Origin: Paenibacillus gyeongsangnamensis
GTDB taxonomy: Bacteria; Bacillota; Bacilli; Paenibacillales; NBRC-103111
Direction: 5' to 3'
NCBI RefSeq assembly: GCF_027533625.1
Contig: NZ_JAQAGZ010000003.1
Span: forward strand, 1-64,000
DNA length: 64,000 bases
Below, piece after piece: positions 33,977-42,886 of this stretch; the stretch's first letter is position 1, and every line of letters starts with the position of its first letter. The position numbers were made by a program, and so were the translations under genes. The notes beneath the pieces are model-generated. The model did no database searches. It was not told where the DNA came from and saw nothing but the letters and a program-made list of their open reading frames with translations.

Positions 33977-34561
33977 TTACGGCTTAGGTTGCACAGGTTC
34001 GTCCGCTTCTTTCGGTACGAGATTGTAAATTTCCCCGGATTCCATCGTATCGATCAAGCGGTCCAGCCATAAATAGTAGCTCTCGGCTTGGGTGAGCTTC
34101 CAAATGTCCGCTTGCAAGCGGACATTTGGAAGAGGGTCTTCCTCCGTATGCTTGCCTGACAGGCTGCGGAGCTCCGACAACGATTTCCGGATCGCCTGTA
34201 AATTCATTTCAACCGCCTTGCGCCATTTAATCACGAAGAAATCCGTGAAATTCTGGTGCCAATCGCGTTCCACCTCGTATAAGTCCTTCCGCGAACCCTT
34301 CTCCCATACTTTGTTCACCATATTTAAATCGACCAGCGTGCGAATCCCTGTACTCATGCTAGTCTTGCTCATTTCCATGGCTTCTCCCATTTCGTCGAGG
34401 GTCATCGGCTTGTCCTGGAAAAACATCAATCCATACAGCAGCCCCGTGGAAAGCGTAATGCCGTACAGGTCCATGTTCTTGCCGATCGCTTCAATTACGC
34501 GCTTTCTCGCTTTTTCTATAATTTGTTCTTGTTCAGAACTATTCCCCATTGCACTGTGCAT
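33977..34561 (-). CDS. GbsR/MarR-family transcriptional regulator
   Basis: A 194-residue protein with a MarR-like winged helix: LYGLMFFQDKPMTLDEMGEA, then MSKTSMSTGIRTLVDLNMV and VWEKGSRKDLYEVERDWH. This is the GbsR/OpcR pattern, known for choline-sensitive repressors of glycine betaine synthesis and uptake genes. It is divergent from the opuA operon, with about 250 bases between, which strongly suggests it controls opuA. ATG 34561 after GTAGGAACG is used; an ATG 12 bases later is possible. Confidence 0.85.
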   Translation of the reverse strand: MHSAMGNSSEQEQIIEKARKRVIEAIGKNMDLYGITLSTGLLYGLMFFQDKPMTLDEMGEAMEMSKTSMSTGIRTLVDLNMVNKVWEKGSRKDLYEVERDWHQNFTDFFVIKWRKAVEMNLQAIRKSLSELRSLSGKHTEEDPLPNVRLQADIWKLTQAESYYLWLDRLIDTMESGEIYNLVPKEADEPVQPKP

Positions 34562-34744
34562 CGTTCCTACCCGCTCCTCTGTCGGTGACCATCTCTTCAA
34601 ATCATGTCGCTGTGATTCATTGTAAGAAACATTAAAGACAAAGTAAAGAAGCTAATACGTGAGCATTCGATAGAATAATACAGCATTTTAAAATAAAAGT
34701 CTATAAAGTTTTTTCTGTACATACAATATAAACGTATAAAACGG

Positions 34745-34773
34745 TTGACACTTTCTTTTTCTGTCTTTAGACT
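34745..34773 (+). promoter_or_regulatory. Promoter of the opuA operon
   Basis: TTGACA at 34745-34750, a 17-base spacer and TAGACT at 34768-34773, 41 bases before the opuAA GTG. The -35 is perfect and the -10 weak, as in regulated promoters. The preceding AT-rich stretch with TACATACAATATAAACG may hold GbsR sites. Confidence 0.6.
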
Positions 34774-34814
34774 GAAGTAAGAGTGCTGGAAACGAAATAG
34801 AATGAGGTGTTCCT

Positions 34815-36035
34815 GTGGCCATTATTGAGGTGAAAGAGCTGACCAAGGTATTCGGGAGCGAACCCGAAAGGGCTTTGCCGCTCCTCGCCGAAGGTTGGAG
34901 CAAAGAGAAAATTCTTAAGGAAACCAAGCTGACCGTGGGGGTTAACCGGGTTCAATTCACCATTGAGGCTGGAGAAATTTTCGTCATTATGGGGCTATCG
35001 GGCAGCGGAAAATCGACATTGGTGCGCTTGCTGAACCGCCTGATCGAACCGACGCAGGGAAGCATCGCCATCCATGGCGAGGATCTGATGAAGATGAGTG
35101 CGGAGCAGCTTCGGCAGCTAAGGCGCAGCACCATTTCCATGGTGTTTCAAAAATTCGCTTTGTTCCCGCACCGGACCGTACTCGAGAACGCGGAATACGG
35201 GCTAGAGGTGCAGGGGCTTCCGAAGAAGGAAAGACAGACGAGAGCCTCCGAAGCTTTGCGTCTGGTCGGATTGGAGGCTTGGGAGAAGAGCTATCCCGAT
35301 CAGCTCAGCGGCGGGATGCAGCAGCGTGTCGGACTGGCGAGAGCTTTGGCCAATGATCCGGACATTCTGCTGATGGATGAGGCGTTCAGCGCATTGGACC
35401 CATTAATCCGCAAGGATATGCAGGATGAACTGCTCGAGCTGCAAGATAAGATGAAGAAAACGATTGTATTCATTACGCATGATTTGGATGAAGCGCTGCG
35501 GATCGGGGACCGGATTGCCCTGATGAAGGACGGAGCCGTCATCCAGATCGGCACGCCGGAGGAGATCATGATTAACCCGGCCAACGAATATGTCGAGCGA
35601 TTCGTGGAGGATGTCGATCTGTCTAAGGTGTTGACCGCCTCGCATGTCATGCGCCGACCGGAAACGATCGGTTTGGACCGGGGACCGAGGGTTGCTCTGC
35701 AGCTGATGAGGGACAGCGGCATTTCGAATCTGTTCGTCGTGGACCGCGGTAAGAAGCTGATCGGCGTCATCACCGCCGACGATGCATCGGTCGCCGCCAA
35801 GGAAGGACGTACACTGGAGGACATCGTCATCCGGGATACTCCGGTAGTGACTCCCGGCGTGCTGCTCCATGACTTGTTCGACATCTGCGGGACATCGAAG
35901 TACCCGGTCGGCGTCGTGAACGAGAACGGGCGTATTCAAGGCGTTATTGTCCGCGGAGCCGTACTGGGCGCTCTGGCGGGTCATGCGCCGGAAAAGGAGG
36001 TGGAGTCGCATGTTGCCGAAGCTTCCTTTAGCTGA
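34815..36035 (+). CDS. opuAA: Glycine betaine ABC transporter, ATP-binding subunit
   Basis: A 406-residue ATPase. Walker A is GLSGSGKST, the signature is LSGGMQQRVGLARAL and Walker B is ILLMDEAFSALDP. Two CBS-type repeats follow (from about residue 275 on), which sense ionic strength in OpuA. Its long N-terminal insert before Walker A is typical of the quaternary amine group. The start is GTG 34815 behind GAGGTG. It energises import of glycine betaine or related osmoprotectants at the membrane. The gene overlaps opuAB by 26 bases. Confidence 0.93.
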   Translation: MAIIEVKELTKVFGSEPERALPLLAEGWSKEKILKETKLTVGVNRVQFTIEAGEIFVIMGLSGSGKSTLVRLLNRLIEPTQGSIAIHGEDLMKMSAEQLRQLRRSTISMVFQKFALFPHRTVLENAEYGLEVQGLPKKERQTRASEALRLVGLEAWEKSYPDQLSGGMQQRVGLARALANDPDILLMDEAFSALDPLIRKDMQDELLELQDKMKKTIVFITHDLDEALRIGDRIALMKDGAVIQIGTPEEIMINPANEYVERFVEDVDLSKVLTASHVMRRPETIGLDRGPRVALQLMRDSGISNLFVVDRGKKLIGVITADDASVAAKEGRTLEDIVIRDTPVVTPGVLLHDLFDICGTSKYPVGVVNENGRIQGVIVRGAVLGALAGHAPEKEVESHVAEASFS

Positions 36036-36849
36036 TTGGGTCGAAGCTGGGGTGGATGCATTGGAACGACACTTCTCACCGCTATTTGATGCGGTCTCTT
36101 CCTTCATCGGAGGAGTGGTCGGCTTATTTTCCTTCATCTTTCATTTCCCTCCGGCATGGCTGATGATTGTCATTCTGACGGTGGCCGCATTCTGGTTAAC
36201 GAGATGGACCTTAGGGCTCTTCACGCTTCTGGGTCTTCTGCTCATATCCGACCTCGGTTATTGGGAGCCGACCATGGATACCCTGGCTCTTGTGATGACT
36301 TCCGCCTTCATCTCTATCGTCTTGGGCGTGCCGCTCGGCATCCTCTGCGCAAGCAGCAACAGGTCCCAGAACGTTCTCACGCCGGTGCTGGATTTCATGC
36401 AGACGATGCCGGCCTTCGTGTATTTGATCCCGGCCGTTACGTTCTTCGGTCTCGGCGTCGTACCTGGGGTGATCGCCTCCGTTATCTTCGCCGTCCCTCC
36501 GACCATCCGGCTGACGAACCTGGGCATCCGCCAAGTGCCGTCCGATCTGGTGGAGGCATCGGAAGCATTCGGCTCGACCGCCGCCCAGAAGCTGTTTAAG
36601 GTCCAACTCCCCCTGGCAGTGCCTTCCATGATGGCAGGGATCAATCAAACGATTATGCTTGCCTTGTCCATGGTGGTCATCGCCTCGATGATCGGAGCCC
36701 AGGGCATCGGGGCGGATGTGTACCGGGCCGTCACACAAATCAAGACAGGGCAGGGCTTCGAGGCCGGCCTGGCGATTGTCATCTTGGCCATTCTGCTAGA
36801 CCGGTTGACCCAATATTTAATGAGAGGCAAACAAAAAAGGAGCGTGTAA
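36010..36849 (+). CDS. opuAB: Glycine betaine ABC transporter, permease
   Basis: A 279-residue membrane protein. It has an N-terminal amphipathic segment (LADWVEAGVDALERHFS), then six or so helices. The inner loop FGSTAAQKLFKVQLPLAVPS is the EAA-type coupling motif for the ATPase. ATG 36010 has AAAGGAGGTGG before it, and translation is coupled to opuAA by overlap. A short gap of 3 bases separates it from opuAC. Confidence 0.95.
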   Translation: MLPKLPLADWVEAGVDALERHFSPLFDAVSSFIGGVVGLFSFIFHFPPAWLMIVILTVAAFWLTRWTLGLFTLLGLLLISDLGYWEPTMDTLALVMTSAFISIVLGVPLGILCASSNRSQNVLTPVLDFMQTMPAFVYLIPAVTFFGLGVVPGVIASVIFAVPPTIRLTNLGIRQVPSDLVEASEAFGSTAAQKLFKVQLPLAVPSMMAGINQTIMLALSMVVIASMIGAQGIGADVYRAVTQIKTGQGFEAGLAIVILAILLDRLTQYLMRGKQKRSV

Positions 36850-36852
36850 TAG

Positions 36853-37749
36853 ATGAAAAGAACGATGAAATCGATCGCGATGCTTTCTCTTCTCAGCACG
36901 GCGATCTTGTCGGGGTGCGCCCATGATAAACCTGCAGCAGCCGATTCGGCGTTCGTCGGAGATCAAGTGAAATACCAAATTATTGGGATCGACCCGGGCG
37001 CGGGAATTATGAATGCAACCGAGAAGGCTCTCCAGACCTACGACTTGAAGGATTGGAAGCTTGTTGAAGGGTCCGGTGCGGCCATGGCGGCAGCGCTGGA
37101 TAAAGCTTATAAGAGCAAGAAGCCGATCATTGTTACCGGCTGGACCCCTCACTGGATGTTTGCCAAATATGACCTGAAATATTTGGAGGATCCTAAAGGG
37201 GTATACGGGGGAGACGAAGAGATTCATACGATTGCAAGGAACGGGTTGAAGAACGACCTTCCTTCAGCGTACCGGTTGCTGAGTGCTTTCAAGTGGACTC
37301 CGGACGACATGGCCAAGGTGATGATTTCCATCCAAGAGGGCAAGAAGCCGGAGGAGGCGGCGGCCGAGTGGCTGAAATCCAATGCGGCCAAAGCGGATGA
37401 ATGGGTGAAAGGGATCGACAAACAAGAGGGGAAGAAGATCAAGCTAGCTTACGTGGCATGGGACTCCGAGATCGCCAGCACCAACGTGATCAAGCAAGTA
37501 CTGGAAAACAAGCTCGGGATGAAGGTGGAGCTTATGCAGGTTGAAGCCGGTCCGATGTGGGCGGGCATATCGAGCGGGGATGTCGACGCAACCGTCGCCG
37601 CTTGGCTGCCGACCACCCATAAGGACTATTACGATAAATTCAAGGGGAAATATGAGGACCTTGGCGTGAATCTCAAGGGAACGAGGATCGGTCTTGTCGT
37701 ACCATCCTATATGAATATAAAGTCGATTGAAGACTTAAAGAAAAAATAG
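36853..37749 (+). CDS. opuAC: Glycine betaine-binding lipoprotein
   Basis: A 298-residue lipoprotein with lipobox LSGCAH. The ligand-binding aromatic cage residues are suggested by VTGWTPHWMFAKYDL and by VEAGPMWAGISSGD and VAAWLPTTH, as in OpuAC/ProX-type proteins. It captures betaine outside and delivers it to OpuAA-OpuAB. It is the last gene of the operon; a strong terminator follows. Confidence 0.95.
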   Translation: MKRTMKSIAMLSLLSTAILSGCAHDKPAAADSAFVGDQVKYQIIGIDPGAGIMNATEKALQTYDLKDWKLVEGSGAAMAAALDKAYKSKKPIIVTGWTPHWMFAKYDLKYLEDPKGVYGGDEEIHTIARNGLKNDLPSAYRLLSAFKWTPDDMAKVMISIQEGKKPEEAAAEWLKSNAAKADEWVKGIDKQEGKKIKLAYVAWDSEIASTNVIKQVLENKLGMKVELMQVEAGPMWAGISSGDVDATVAAWLPTTHKDYYDKFKGKYEDLGVNLKGTRIGLVVPSYMNIKSIEDLKKK

Positions 37750-37779
37750 GTAAATAATTGCTTAGACATTTTCTTAGAA

Positions 37780-37828
37780 GGAATAGGAGAGAGTCCGTCC
37801 CGGCGGGACTGCTCCTGTTCCATTTTTT
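37780..37828 (+). terminator. Terminator of the opuA operon
   Basis: GGAATAGGAG and CTCCTGTTCC pair over a long hairpin with inner GTCCCGGCGGGAC, followed by ATTTTTT. Confidence 0.85.
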
Positions 37829-37918
37829 CGGATTTCGATGATCCTCGCACCAGAGGTGAAGGTATTGAACAGCAGCAAGATTTATCATCTTCATTTAAGC
37901 CATGTTTGTTCCATCCCA

Positions 37919-38503
37919 TCATTGAAGGTCCGGCGAAATCTCTTTTTGATGGGAGTGATTCACGATTTCGTCAAAAAGATTATCTTGAGGCGTCGGTTTC
38001 TGCAGTTGTAGATGGAAGGGAAGCTTGGCCAGCAATTGTTCCAATTCGCTGACGGTTACGGGCTTGGCATGTCTCATCAGCTCGTATCCAAGGCTTCCGT
38101 TGATTTCAATGGTGGCGCTTTTTACATCGGAGATGGAGGAGAGGCCTTTTTCACGGAATCTTGTCTCGAGTTGATCAACGGACATGCGCAATTTTTTCAA
38201 GTTTTTAGGAATGATTTTGCCGTCTTGAATGACGAGGGTTGCATGTCCCATAAATATTTTTTCTATTAAATTAAATTTAATCGCCAAGTATTGGACCGTT
38301 ATTAAAAGCGATACAAAAATGCAAATGGTCACGATCGTTTCCCATAGCCCTCCTTCCGACACGGCATGGCCTATAACCGACGCTATGGATAACAGAGTTA
38401 TGATTTCAAGACCCGTCATTTCCGATACGGTTTTTTTGCCTGCAACACGGAGCAAGCAAAAACCGACGAATAATATTAGCAAGGCTTCCCACATAAAAGT
38501 CAT
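37919..38503 (-). CDS. DUF421/YetF-family membrane protein
   Basis: A 194-residue protein with three N-terminal membrane helices (EALLILFVGFCLLRVAGKK, then ITLLSIASVIGHAV, then ICIFVSLLITVQYLAIK). A soluble DUF421 domain follows, with LVIQDGKIIPKNLKKLRMS and LETRFREKGLSSISDVKSA. The function of the family is largely unknown; members appear at the spore envelope and in stress regulons. ATG 38503 after AAGGGGTG is preferred to GTG 38512. Confidence 0.88.
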   Translation of the reverse strand: MTFMWEALLILFVGFCLLRVAGKKTVSEMTGLEIITLLSIASVIGHAVSEGGLWETIVTICIFVSLLITVQYLAIKFNLIEKIFMGHATLVIQDGKIIPKNLKKLRMSVDQLETRFREKGLSSISDVKSATIEINGSLGYELMRHAKPVTVSELEQLLAKLPFHLQLQKPTPQDNLFDEIVNHSHQKEISPDLQ

Positions 38504-38643
38504 ACCCGGCACCCCTTAGTGAAATAATCCGTTCCCTTCATCCCATGATTCCCATAATTTACCCCTTGGAGATGCCTGTTATTCTTATCGAACTCATCCG
38601 TGTACGCGGTATATGTTTATGCGTGTGTACTTAAATACGATTA

Positions 38644-39417
38644 TTATTGAAGGTTCTCACGAATAAAGGTTGTGATCAATCCGTTCAATTGCTCGGCTGC
38701 CTTGGCGGGAATCCGGTGGTCCATTTGCTTGACATAAACCAATTGATTGTTCGGCAGCCGCTCGTGCAATAATTTTGCATACGGGTGAAAGAGCGGATCC
38801 TTTTCTCCATAGACGAGTAACACTCGGTGTGGAATCTTTTCCAGCAGGGCGGTGCAGTTATATTGCAGGCTGTATTGATAATATTGTTCCGCATTGTTGG
38901 CATTTCCGTTTTTTCCATCGAGGAATAATTCCCGAAAATAGCTCAAGCTTTGCGAATTGGACCAAGCATTGGCTAAAGCGATCGTACCGACGCAACCCGC
39001 TTTGGCAAGCACGATGCCGATAGAAATTTTGTTTTTTAACTTCAAATCGTTGACTTCCGACATGCCTCCAATCACGATGCCGCCTAACGCCTTGTCCGGA
39101 TAAGTCAGCAAAAATTCAAGCACAACCGACCCGCCTGTGGAGTAGCCGCAAATGAAAGCTTTTTCAATGTTCAGCAGGTCCATTAAAGCTTTAATATCTT
39201 CTACAATAAGCGGATAAGTCACAGCTTGTCCGGAAGGAAGGCTTTTTCCGTGCCCGCGGATGTCCAATCCGATGAGGCGGAATTGGCCGGATAAACCGCG
39301 ATATTGGTGTTTAAAGGTTAAGCTGGTGAGAACGGGCGGGTGGATAAAAATAACGGCCGTACCTTTTCCCATGTCTCTATAATAAATGGAGGCTCCATTA
39401 ATCGTATCGTTAGGCAT
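38644..39417 (-). CDS. Alpha/beta hydrolase
   Basis: A 257-residue protein with a standard triad: nucleophile elbow CGYSTGGS, acid in YGEKDPLFHP, and His in MDHRIPAKA. VIFIHPPVLTS is the oxyanion-hole strand. It is predicted to be a cytoplasmic esterase or C-C hydrolase; the substrate is not predictable. ATG 39417 follows AAGGAGAAAC. It is a single gene between DUF421 and a non-coding stretch. Confidence 0.85.
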   Translation of the reverse strand: MPNDTINGASIYYRDMGKGTAVIFIHPPVLTSLTFKHQYRGLSGQFRLIGLDIRGHGKSLPSGQAVTYPLIVEDIKALMDLLNIEKAFICGYSTGGSVVLEFLLTYPDKALGGIVIGGMSEVNDLKLKNKISIGIVLAKAGCVGTIALANAWSNSQSLSYFRELFLDGKNGNANNAEQYYQYSLQYNCTALLEKIPHRVLLVYGEKDPLFHPYAKLLHERLPNNQLVYVKQMDHRIPAKAAEQLNGLITTFIRENLQ

Positions 39418-39539
39418 GAGTTCCGGTTTCTCCTTAGGATGTAGTGATATGCAGGCATCTTATTTGAATCATCAAAGAGCCGATGTTTAGGATTAACAAT
39501 TTTGCTATAATTTATAATCTCCATTATAGTAATATTTGG

Positions 39540-39705
39540 TAATTATGGCATCATCGCGAAGAATGTGATCGCGGGTACCGTAATCGGGAGCACGAAAATG
39601 CCGTTCCTATTTCTGGATATAACCGGTGAGAAGGACCTCGCGATCGTGCTGGATAGCTTCAATGTAATGTCACGGAATACTAATCCTGCGTTAAGGTTAC
39701 TTTAA
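39540..39705 (+). other. Open stretch of possible gene remnant
   Basis: A plus-strand frame reads NYGIIAKNVIAGTVIGSTK, then PFLFLDITGEKDLAIVLDS, then NVMSRNTNPALRLL and stops at 39705. It has protein-like composition and no start codon with a ribosome site. An upstream TAA closes it near 39510. It may be the tail of a lost gene. I do not recognise the family. The rest of 39418-39757 shows nothing else. Confidence 0.25.
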
Positions 39706-39757
39706 TATAAAAGGTTTAACCTTAGATGGAAGCCTAACATAAGGAAGTGAGTCATCC

Positions 39758-39880
39758 GTGGAGCTGGACACTCTGCTGCGCGAGCTGTTTCAGTCGCAAG
39801 AGGATTGGTCCGTAACGGTCGGTGAAAATACATATGTTGTCGTTCCCAACGATTGCATCGAAGATGAAGACGAAGAATAA
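39758..39880 (+). CDS. 40-residue acidic-tailed protein, unknown function
   Basis: GTG 39758 sits behind AAGGAAGTGAG. The frame encodes MELDTLLRELFQSQEDWSV, then TVGENTYVVVPNDCIED and EDEE at the end. A 22-bp perfect palindromic terminator begins 7 bases after the stop, which argues for a real gene. The single Cys and the strongly acidic tail are notable. No family is recognised; length and start-stop context resemble small regulatory or adaptor proteins. Confidence 0.6.
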   Translation: MELDTLLRELFQSQEDWSVTVGENTYVVVPNDCIEDEDEE

Positions 39881-39886
39881 AAAGAA

Positions 39887-39908
39887 AAAAGAGAGAGCTC
39901 TCTCTTTT
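39887..39908. terminator. Bidirectional terminator, perfect 22-bp palindrome
   Basis: AAAAGAGAGAG and its exact complement CTCTCTCTTTT lie back to back, directly after the 40-residue gene. Confidence 0.8.
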
Positions 39909-39909
39909 C

Positions 39910-40134
39910 CTTTGCCGCACATTGTGGTATAGCGAGTACTGCTGGTGATCTCGGCTTCGCTCTAAGCGCCCGGAGGTTCACTTCGAGCCGGCGTAGACGT
40001 GACCAGCATGGGGTCTGCCCGCCCGCCGTGCAGCGCCGTAACGTTCGCCTGGAGAGGCGCGCGTTGGGAAAACCGAGTATTTAGCACGCGATAACCGAGA
40101 GTTTACTGAACCGGCGTTCGCTACCGGCTTCGCT
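39910..40134. other. GC-rich non-coding stretch downstream of kimA
   Basis: This 225-base segment holds no credible gene. It is richer in G and C than its surroundings, and the 12-mer CGGCTTCGCTCT occurs twice (near 39952 and 40123), about 170 bases apart. ACCGGC/GCCGGT and CGGAGG-like short hairpins are frequent. It may be a structured transcript end for the minus-strand kimA or a remnant of a repeat element. Confidence 0.35.
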
Positions 40135-41970
40135 CTATTCGCTTAAATGATAAGGAACGGTAGCCACGACGACATCCTTCTCTCTTAACAGCGTCGAACG
40201 GATGCGGTAGGCCGATTGATTATGAAGCAGCCGCTGCCACCATGTTTTGGCGACGAATTGAGGCAGAAGGACCATCACGGTCTGCTTCTCCTTCACATGA
40301 GTATCAATCCGTTCAATAAATTCGACCAGCGGTTTGACGATGATTCTATATCTGGAACGGAATACGACGAGACGCACTCCGGGGTTCCATTGCTCCCATT
40401 TCTTCTCCATTTTCTCCTCATCCTCATCGGAGAAGGAAATATAGAAGGCCACAACGTTTGGGGACAGCGTTTTGGCATAAGCAATCGTGGAGGCAACGAC
40501 CCGGTGAATCCCGGCGATCGGAATAATAATAATCGATTCCTTGTGGGGCAATGGCTCTTCCAGATTGATCCGAAGCTGGTCCGCCACATCCTCATAGTGA
40601 TTGTAGATTTTGGTAATAAACCACAAGAGGATCGGCGTCAAAACGATGACAATCCAAGCGCCTTCGATAAATTTGGTAACACAGAAGATAATAAGTACGG
40701 CAAATGAGACCAGAGCGCCTATTCCGTTAACGATGAACCGGGCCTGCCAGCCCTTTTGCTTTTCCTTCAGCCACTTGCGAACGAGACCGCTTTGTGCCAG
40801 CGTAAAGGATAAGAAAACGCCGATGGCATAGAGGGGGATTAAGGCATCGGTCTTACCCTGAAACGCAATCAGCAGCACGCTGGCCAGAATGCCCAATGTT
40901 ATGATTCCGAAGTGAAAGGATAACCGGTCTCCCCGATTGGCGAACATCCGCGGAAAGTTCTTGTCCTGCGCCATAATCGACGCTAGAATCGGAAATCCGT
41001 TAAAGCTGGTATTGGCGGCCAAGGTCAAGATCATCATCGTGGCGATCTGAGTAGCGTAGTACAGCGTTCCCCGGCCAAATGCGCTTTCCGTTACCATGGA
41101 TAATACGGAGGTGTGCCCCTTCGGATCCGGCGTGATGCCGTAGGCCATCGTTAAGAGTGTAACCCCTCCGAATATAACCGCTAGCAAAATTCCCAAGGAA
41201 ACCAGAGTCCGTTTAGCATTGTCCTTGGAAGGAGTTTTAAAATGGGGAACAGCTTCCGAGATAGCTTCAATCCCCGTGACGGCAGAGCAGCCGGAAGAAA
41301 AAGCTTTTAGCAAAACGAACAAGGTTAGCCCCGTCGGTGCGGCGGGAGGGATGAGATGGATCTCAGCCGCATGACCGGTTCCGGTTACCAAATCAAACAT
41401 CCCTTTACCGATTAAAGCCAGCACGCAGAGAATAAAGAAATAAGTCGGGAAGGCAAACACGGTACCCGATTCCGAAGTTCCTCTCAGGTTCAGCCATACC
41501 ATAAGCCAGACCAGACAAAGAGCGATCGGTACGATATAAGGAATCGCAGCGGGAAAAGCGGATGTAACGGCCTGAACGCCGGCCGAGACGGAAACCGCTA
41601 CCGTCAGCGTGTAATCGATCAATAACGAGACGCCGGTCAGCCTTCCGAAGGACATGCCCAGATTTTCCTTGGAAACCATATAGGCACCGCCGCCTTGCGG
41701 ATAGGCATCGATGACCTGTCTATAGCTGACGACAAGAATGGTGATCAGCAGGATAATGGCAATGGCTATAGGAAGTGAAAAAGCAGAGGCCGACGCGGCT
41801 CCTACGGCTGCGAGAGCGATTAGGATCTGCTCCGTTCCATAAGCCACGGAGGACAAGGCATCCGAAGATAAGATCGGGAGAGCCTTCCATACGGGCATCT
41901 TCTCGTGCTCCAGCTCGTTGGATTTGAGCGGTCGGCCGAAGATCACCCTTTTTATAGAATCTGTCGTCAT
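40135..41970 (-). CDS. kimA: KimA-type high-affinity potassium importer (APC superfamily)
   Basis: A 611-residue protein with 12 APC-fold helices. The front reads MPVWKALPILSSDALSSVAYG and YPQGGGAYMVSKENLG. A C-terminal cytoplasmic domain of about 150 residues follows (HKESIIIIPIAGIHRVVAS, then VMVLLPQFVAK), as in KimA/YdaO. KimA is a K+/H+ symporter. Preceded by a c-di-AMP riboswitch in the same orientation, it should be shut off when c-di-AMP and potassium are high. ATG 41970 follows GAGGTG. Confidence 0.92.
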   Translation of the reverse strand: MTTDSIKRVIFGRPLKSNELEHEKMPVWKALPILSSDALSSVAYGTEQILIALAAVGAASASAFSLPIAIAIILLITILVVSYRQVIDAYPQGGGAYMVSKENLGMSFGRLTGVSLLIDYTLTVAVSVSAGVQAVTSAFPAAIPYIVPIALCLVWLMVWLNLRGTSESGTVFAFPTYFFILCVLALIGKGMFDLVTGTGHAAEIHLIPPAAPTGLTLFVLLKAFSSGCSAVTGIEAISEAVPHFKTPSKDNAKRTLVSLGILLAVIFGGVTLLTMAYGITPDPKGHTSVLSMVTESAFGRGTLYYATQIATMMILTLAANTSFNGFPILASIMAQDKNFPRMFANRGDRLSFHFGIITLGILASVLLIAFQGKTDALIPLYAIGVFLSFTLAQSGLVRKWLKEKQKGWQARFIVNGIGALVSFAVLIIFCVTKFIEGAWIVIVLTPILLWFITKIYNHYEDVADQLRINLEEPLPHKESIIIIPIAGIHRVVASTIAYAKTLSPNVVAFYISFSDEDEEKMEKKWEQWNPGVRLVVFRSRYRIIVKPLVEFIERIDTHVKEKQTVMVLLPQFVAKTWWQRLLHNQSAYRIRSTLLREKDVVVATVPYHLSE

Positions 41971-42045
41971 TCTTGTGCACCTCAGTTGAGTGAATAGTTA
42001 GCTTATTCTATAAGATTTCGTGTTTGATATGTCCCTAGAAAAACA

Positions 42046-42200
42046 TAAAAAACACAAGGCTAGAGTCTTGTGTTCATCTCTCCTTCTCACTCGGCGCTTA
42101 CGAGGTTAGCTGTCGGATTAGGGCTGTGAGAAGCTCGCCCTTCCCATGCTCCTGGCATAGGATTCACCCCACTTACCCGGGTCCCCCGTTCTTCATAAAT
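42046..42200 (-). ncRNA. ydaO/yuaA c-di-AMP riboswitch with terminator
   Basis: Read on the minus strand, the leader contains ACCCGGGTAAGTGGGGTGAA, then CTTCTCACAGCCC, then ATCCGACAGCTAACCTCGTA. These are the conserved blocks of the ydaO class. They are followed by an ACACAAG/CTTGTGT hairpin (42052-42073) with a T-run, the terminator arm. It lies about 75-230 bases upstream of the kimA start. c-di-AMP binding would favour termination. Confidence 0.9.
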
Positions 42201-42205
42201 GAAAA

Positions 42206-42277
42206 TTCAGCGGTATGAAATTTTTGAAGTACGAATTGAATATTACTTTCTATTTCAACCAAAGTAAAACCGCTGAA
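42206..42277. repeat. Spaced 9-bp inverted repeat upstream of the riboswitch
   Basis: TTCAGCGGT (42206-42214) and ACCGCTGAA (42269-42277) are perfect complements 54 bases apart, in AT-rich DNA that must also hold the kimA promoter and the 3' end of ynfA (gap 42201-42404). Purpose unknown. Confidence 0.35.
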
Positions 42278-42404
42278 CTATGAATATGGGGCTGCACTGG
42301 TTTTAAAACAAGTCGAAAAAGCGTTTTCATAATGGCTATGCGGCTTCAAGCTCACTATTTTATTCATTAGCTTTACTTCTTGAAAAAATAGTTGCGGCAG
42401 ACGC

Positions 42405-42731
42405 TTAATTCCGGGGTCCCCATAACATAACCGAAACTCCGGCAACGCAAAGCAGCATGCCGATCCAATCATACGTATCGGGTGTTTGCTTATCCACCCA
42501 CCATCCCCAAAATACGGCCAGTATAATAAAGACACCGCCATAAGCGGCATAGACACGCCCGAAAGAAGGGAACGTCTGCAGGGTCGGCACTATCCCGTAC
42601 AGCACCAGAATGACCGCGCCTAATAAGCCATACCAGAACGGCCTGGACTCGCGCAGCCAAAGCCAGATCAAATAGCCTCCGCCAATCTCAGCCAATCCGG
42701 CCAATATAAACAATAGGGCTGCTTTAAGCAT
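42405..42731 (-). CDS. ynfA: YnfA/UPF0060 family small membrane protein
   Basis: A 108-residue protein with four helices: [20 protein letters not shown], then [17 protein letters not shown], then [19 protein letters not shown] and [26 protein letters not shown] and GRVYAAYGG are the signature of UPF0060, related to small multidrug-resistance pumps. ATG 42731 follows AAGGAGTAC. The role is unclear; it may be an efflux component. Confidence 0.92.
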   Translation of the reverse strand: MLKAALLFILAGLAEIGGGYLIWLWLRESRPFWYGLLGAVILVLYGIVPTLQTFPSFGRVYAAYGGVFIILAVFWGWWVDKQTPDTYDWIGMLLCVAGVSVMLWGPRN

Positions 42732-42886
42732 CGTCTTTGTACTCCTTAATCGTACTTTAGCCGGCCGGTAACGGCCTGTCAATGCTATTATGCGGCAAAG
42801 GCGGGAATACACTCAATAAGAAAAAGCCGGGCCGCAACCGCGGGCACCGGCGATCCTGGCTCCAGGCTATTCCATGCAAGCTTGCT

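Noticed and set aside
33946-33990. Possible tRNA or small RNA gene in the gap before gbsR
   Set aside because: No cloverleaf or T-loop consensus; only a weak hairpin with a short T-run.
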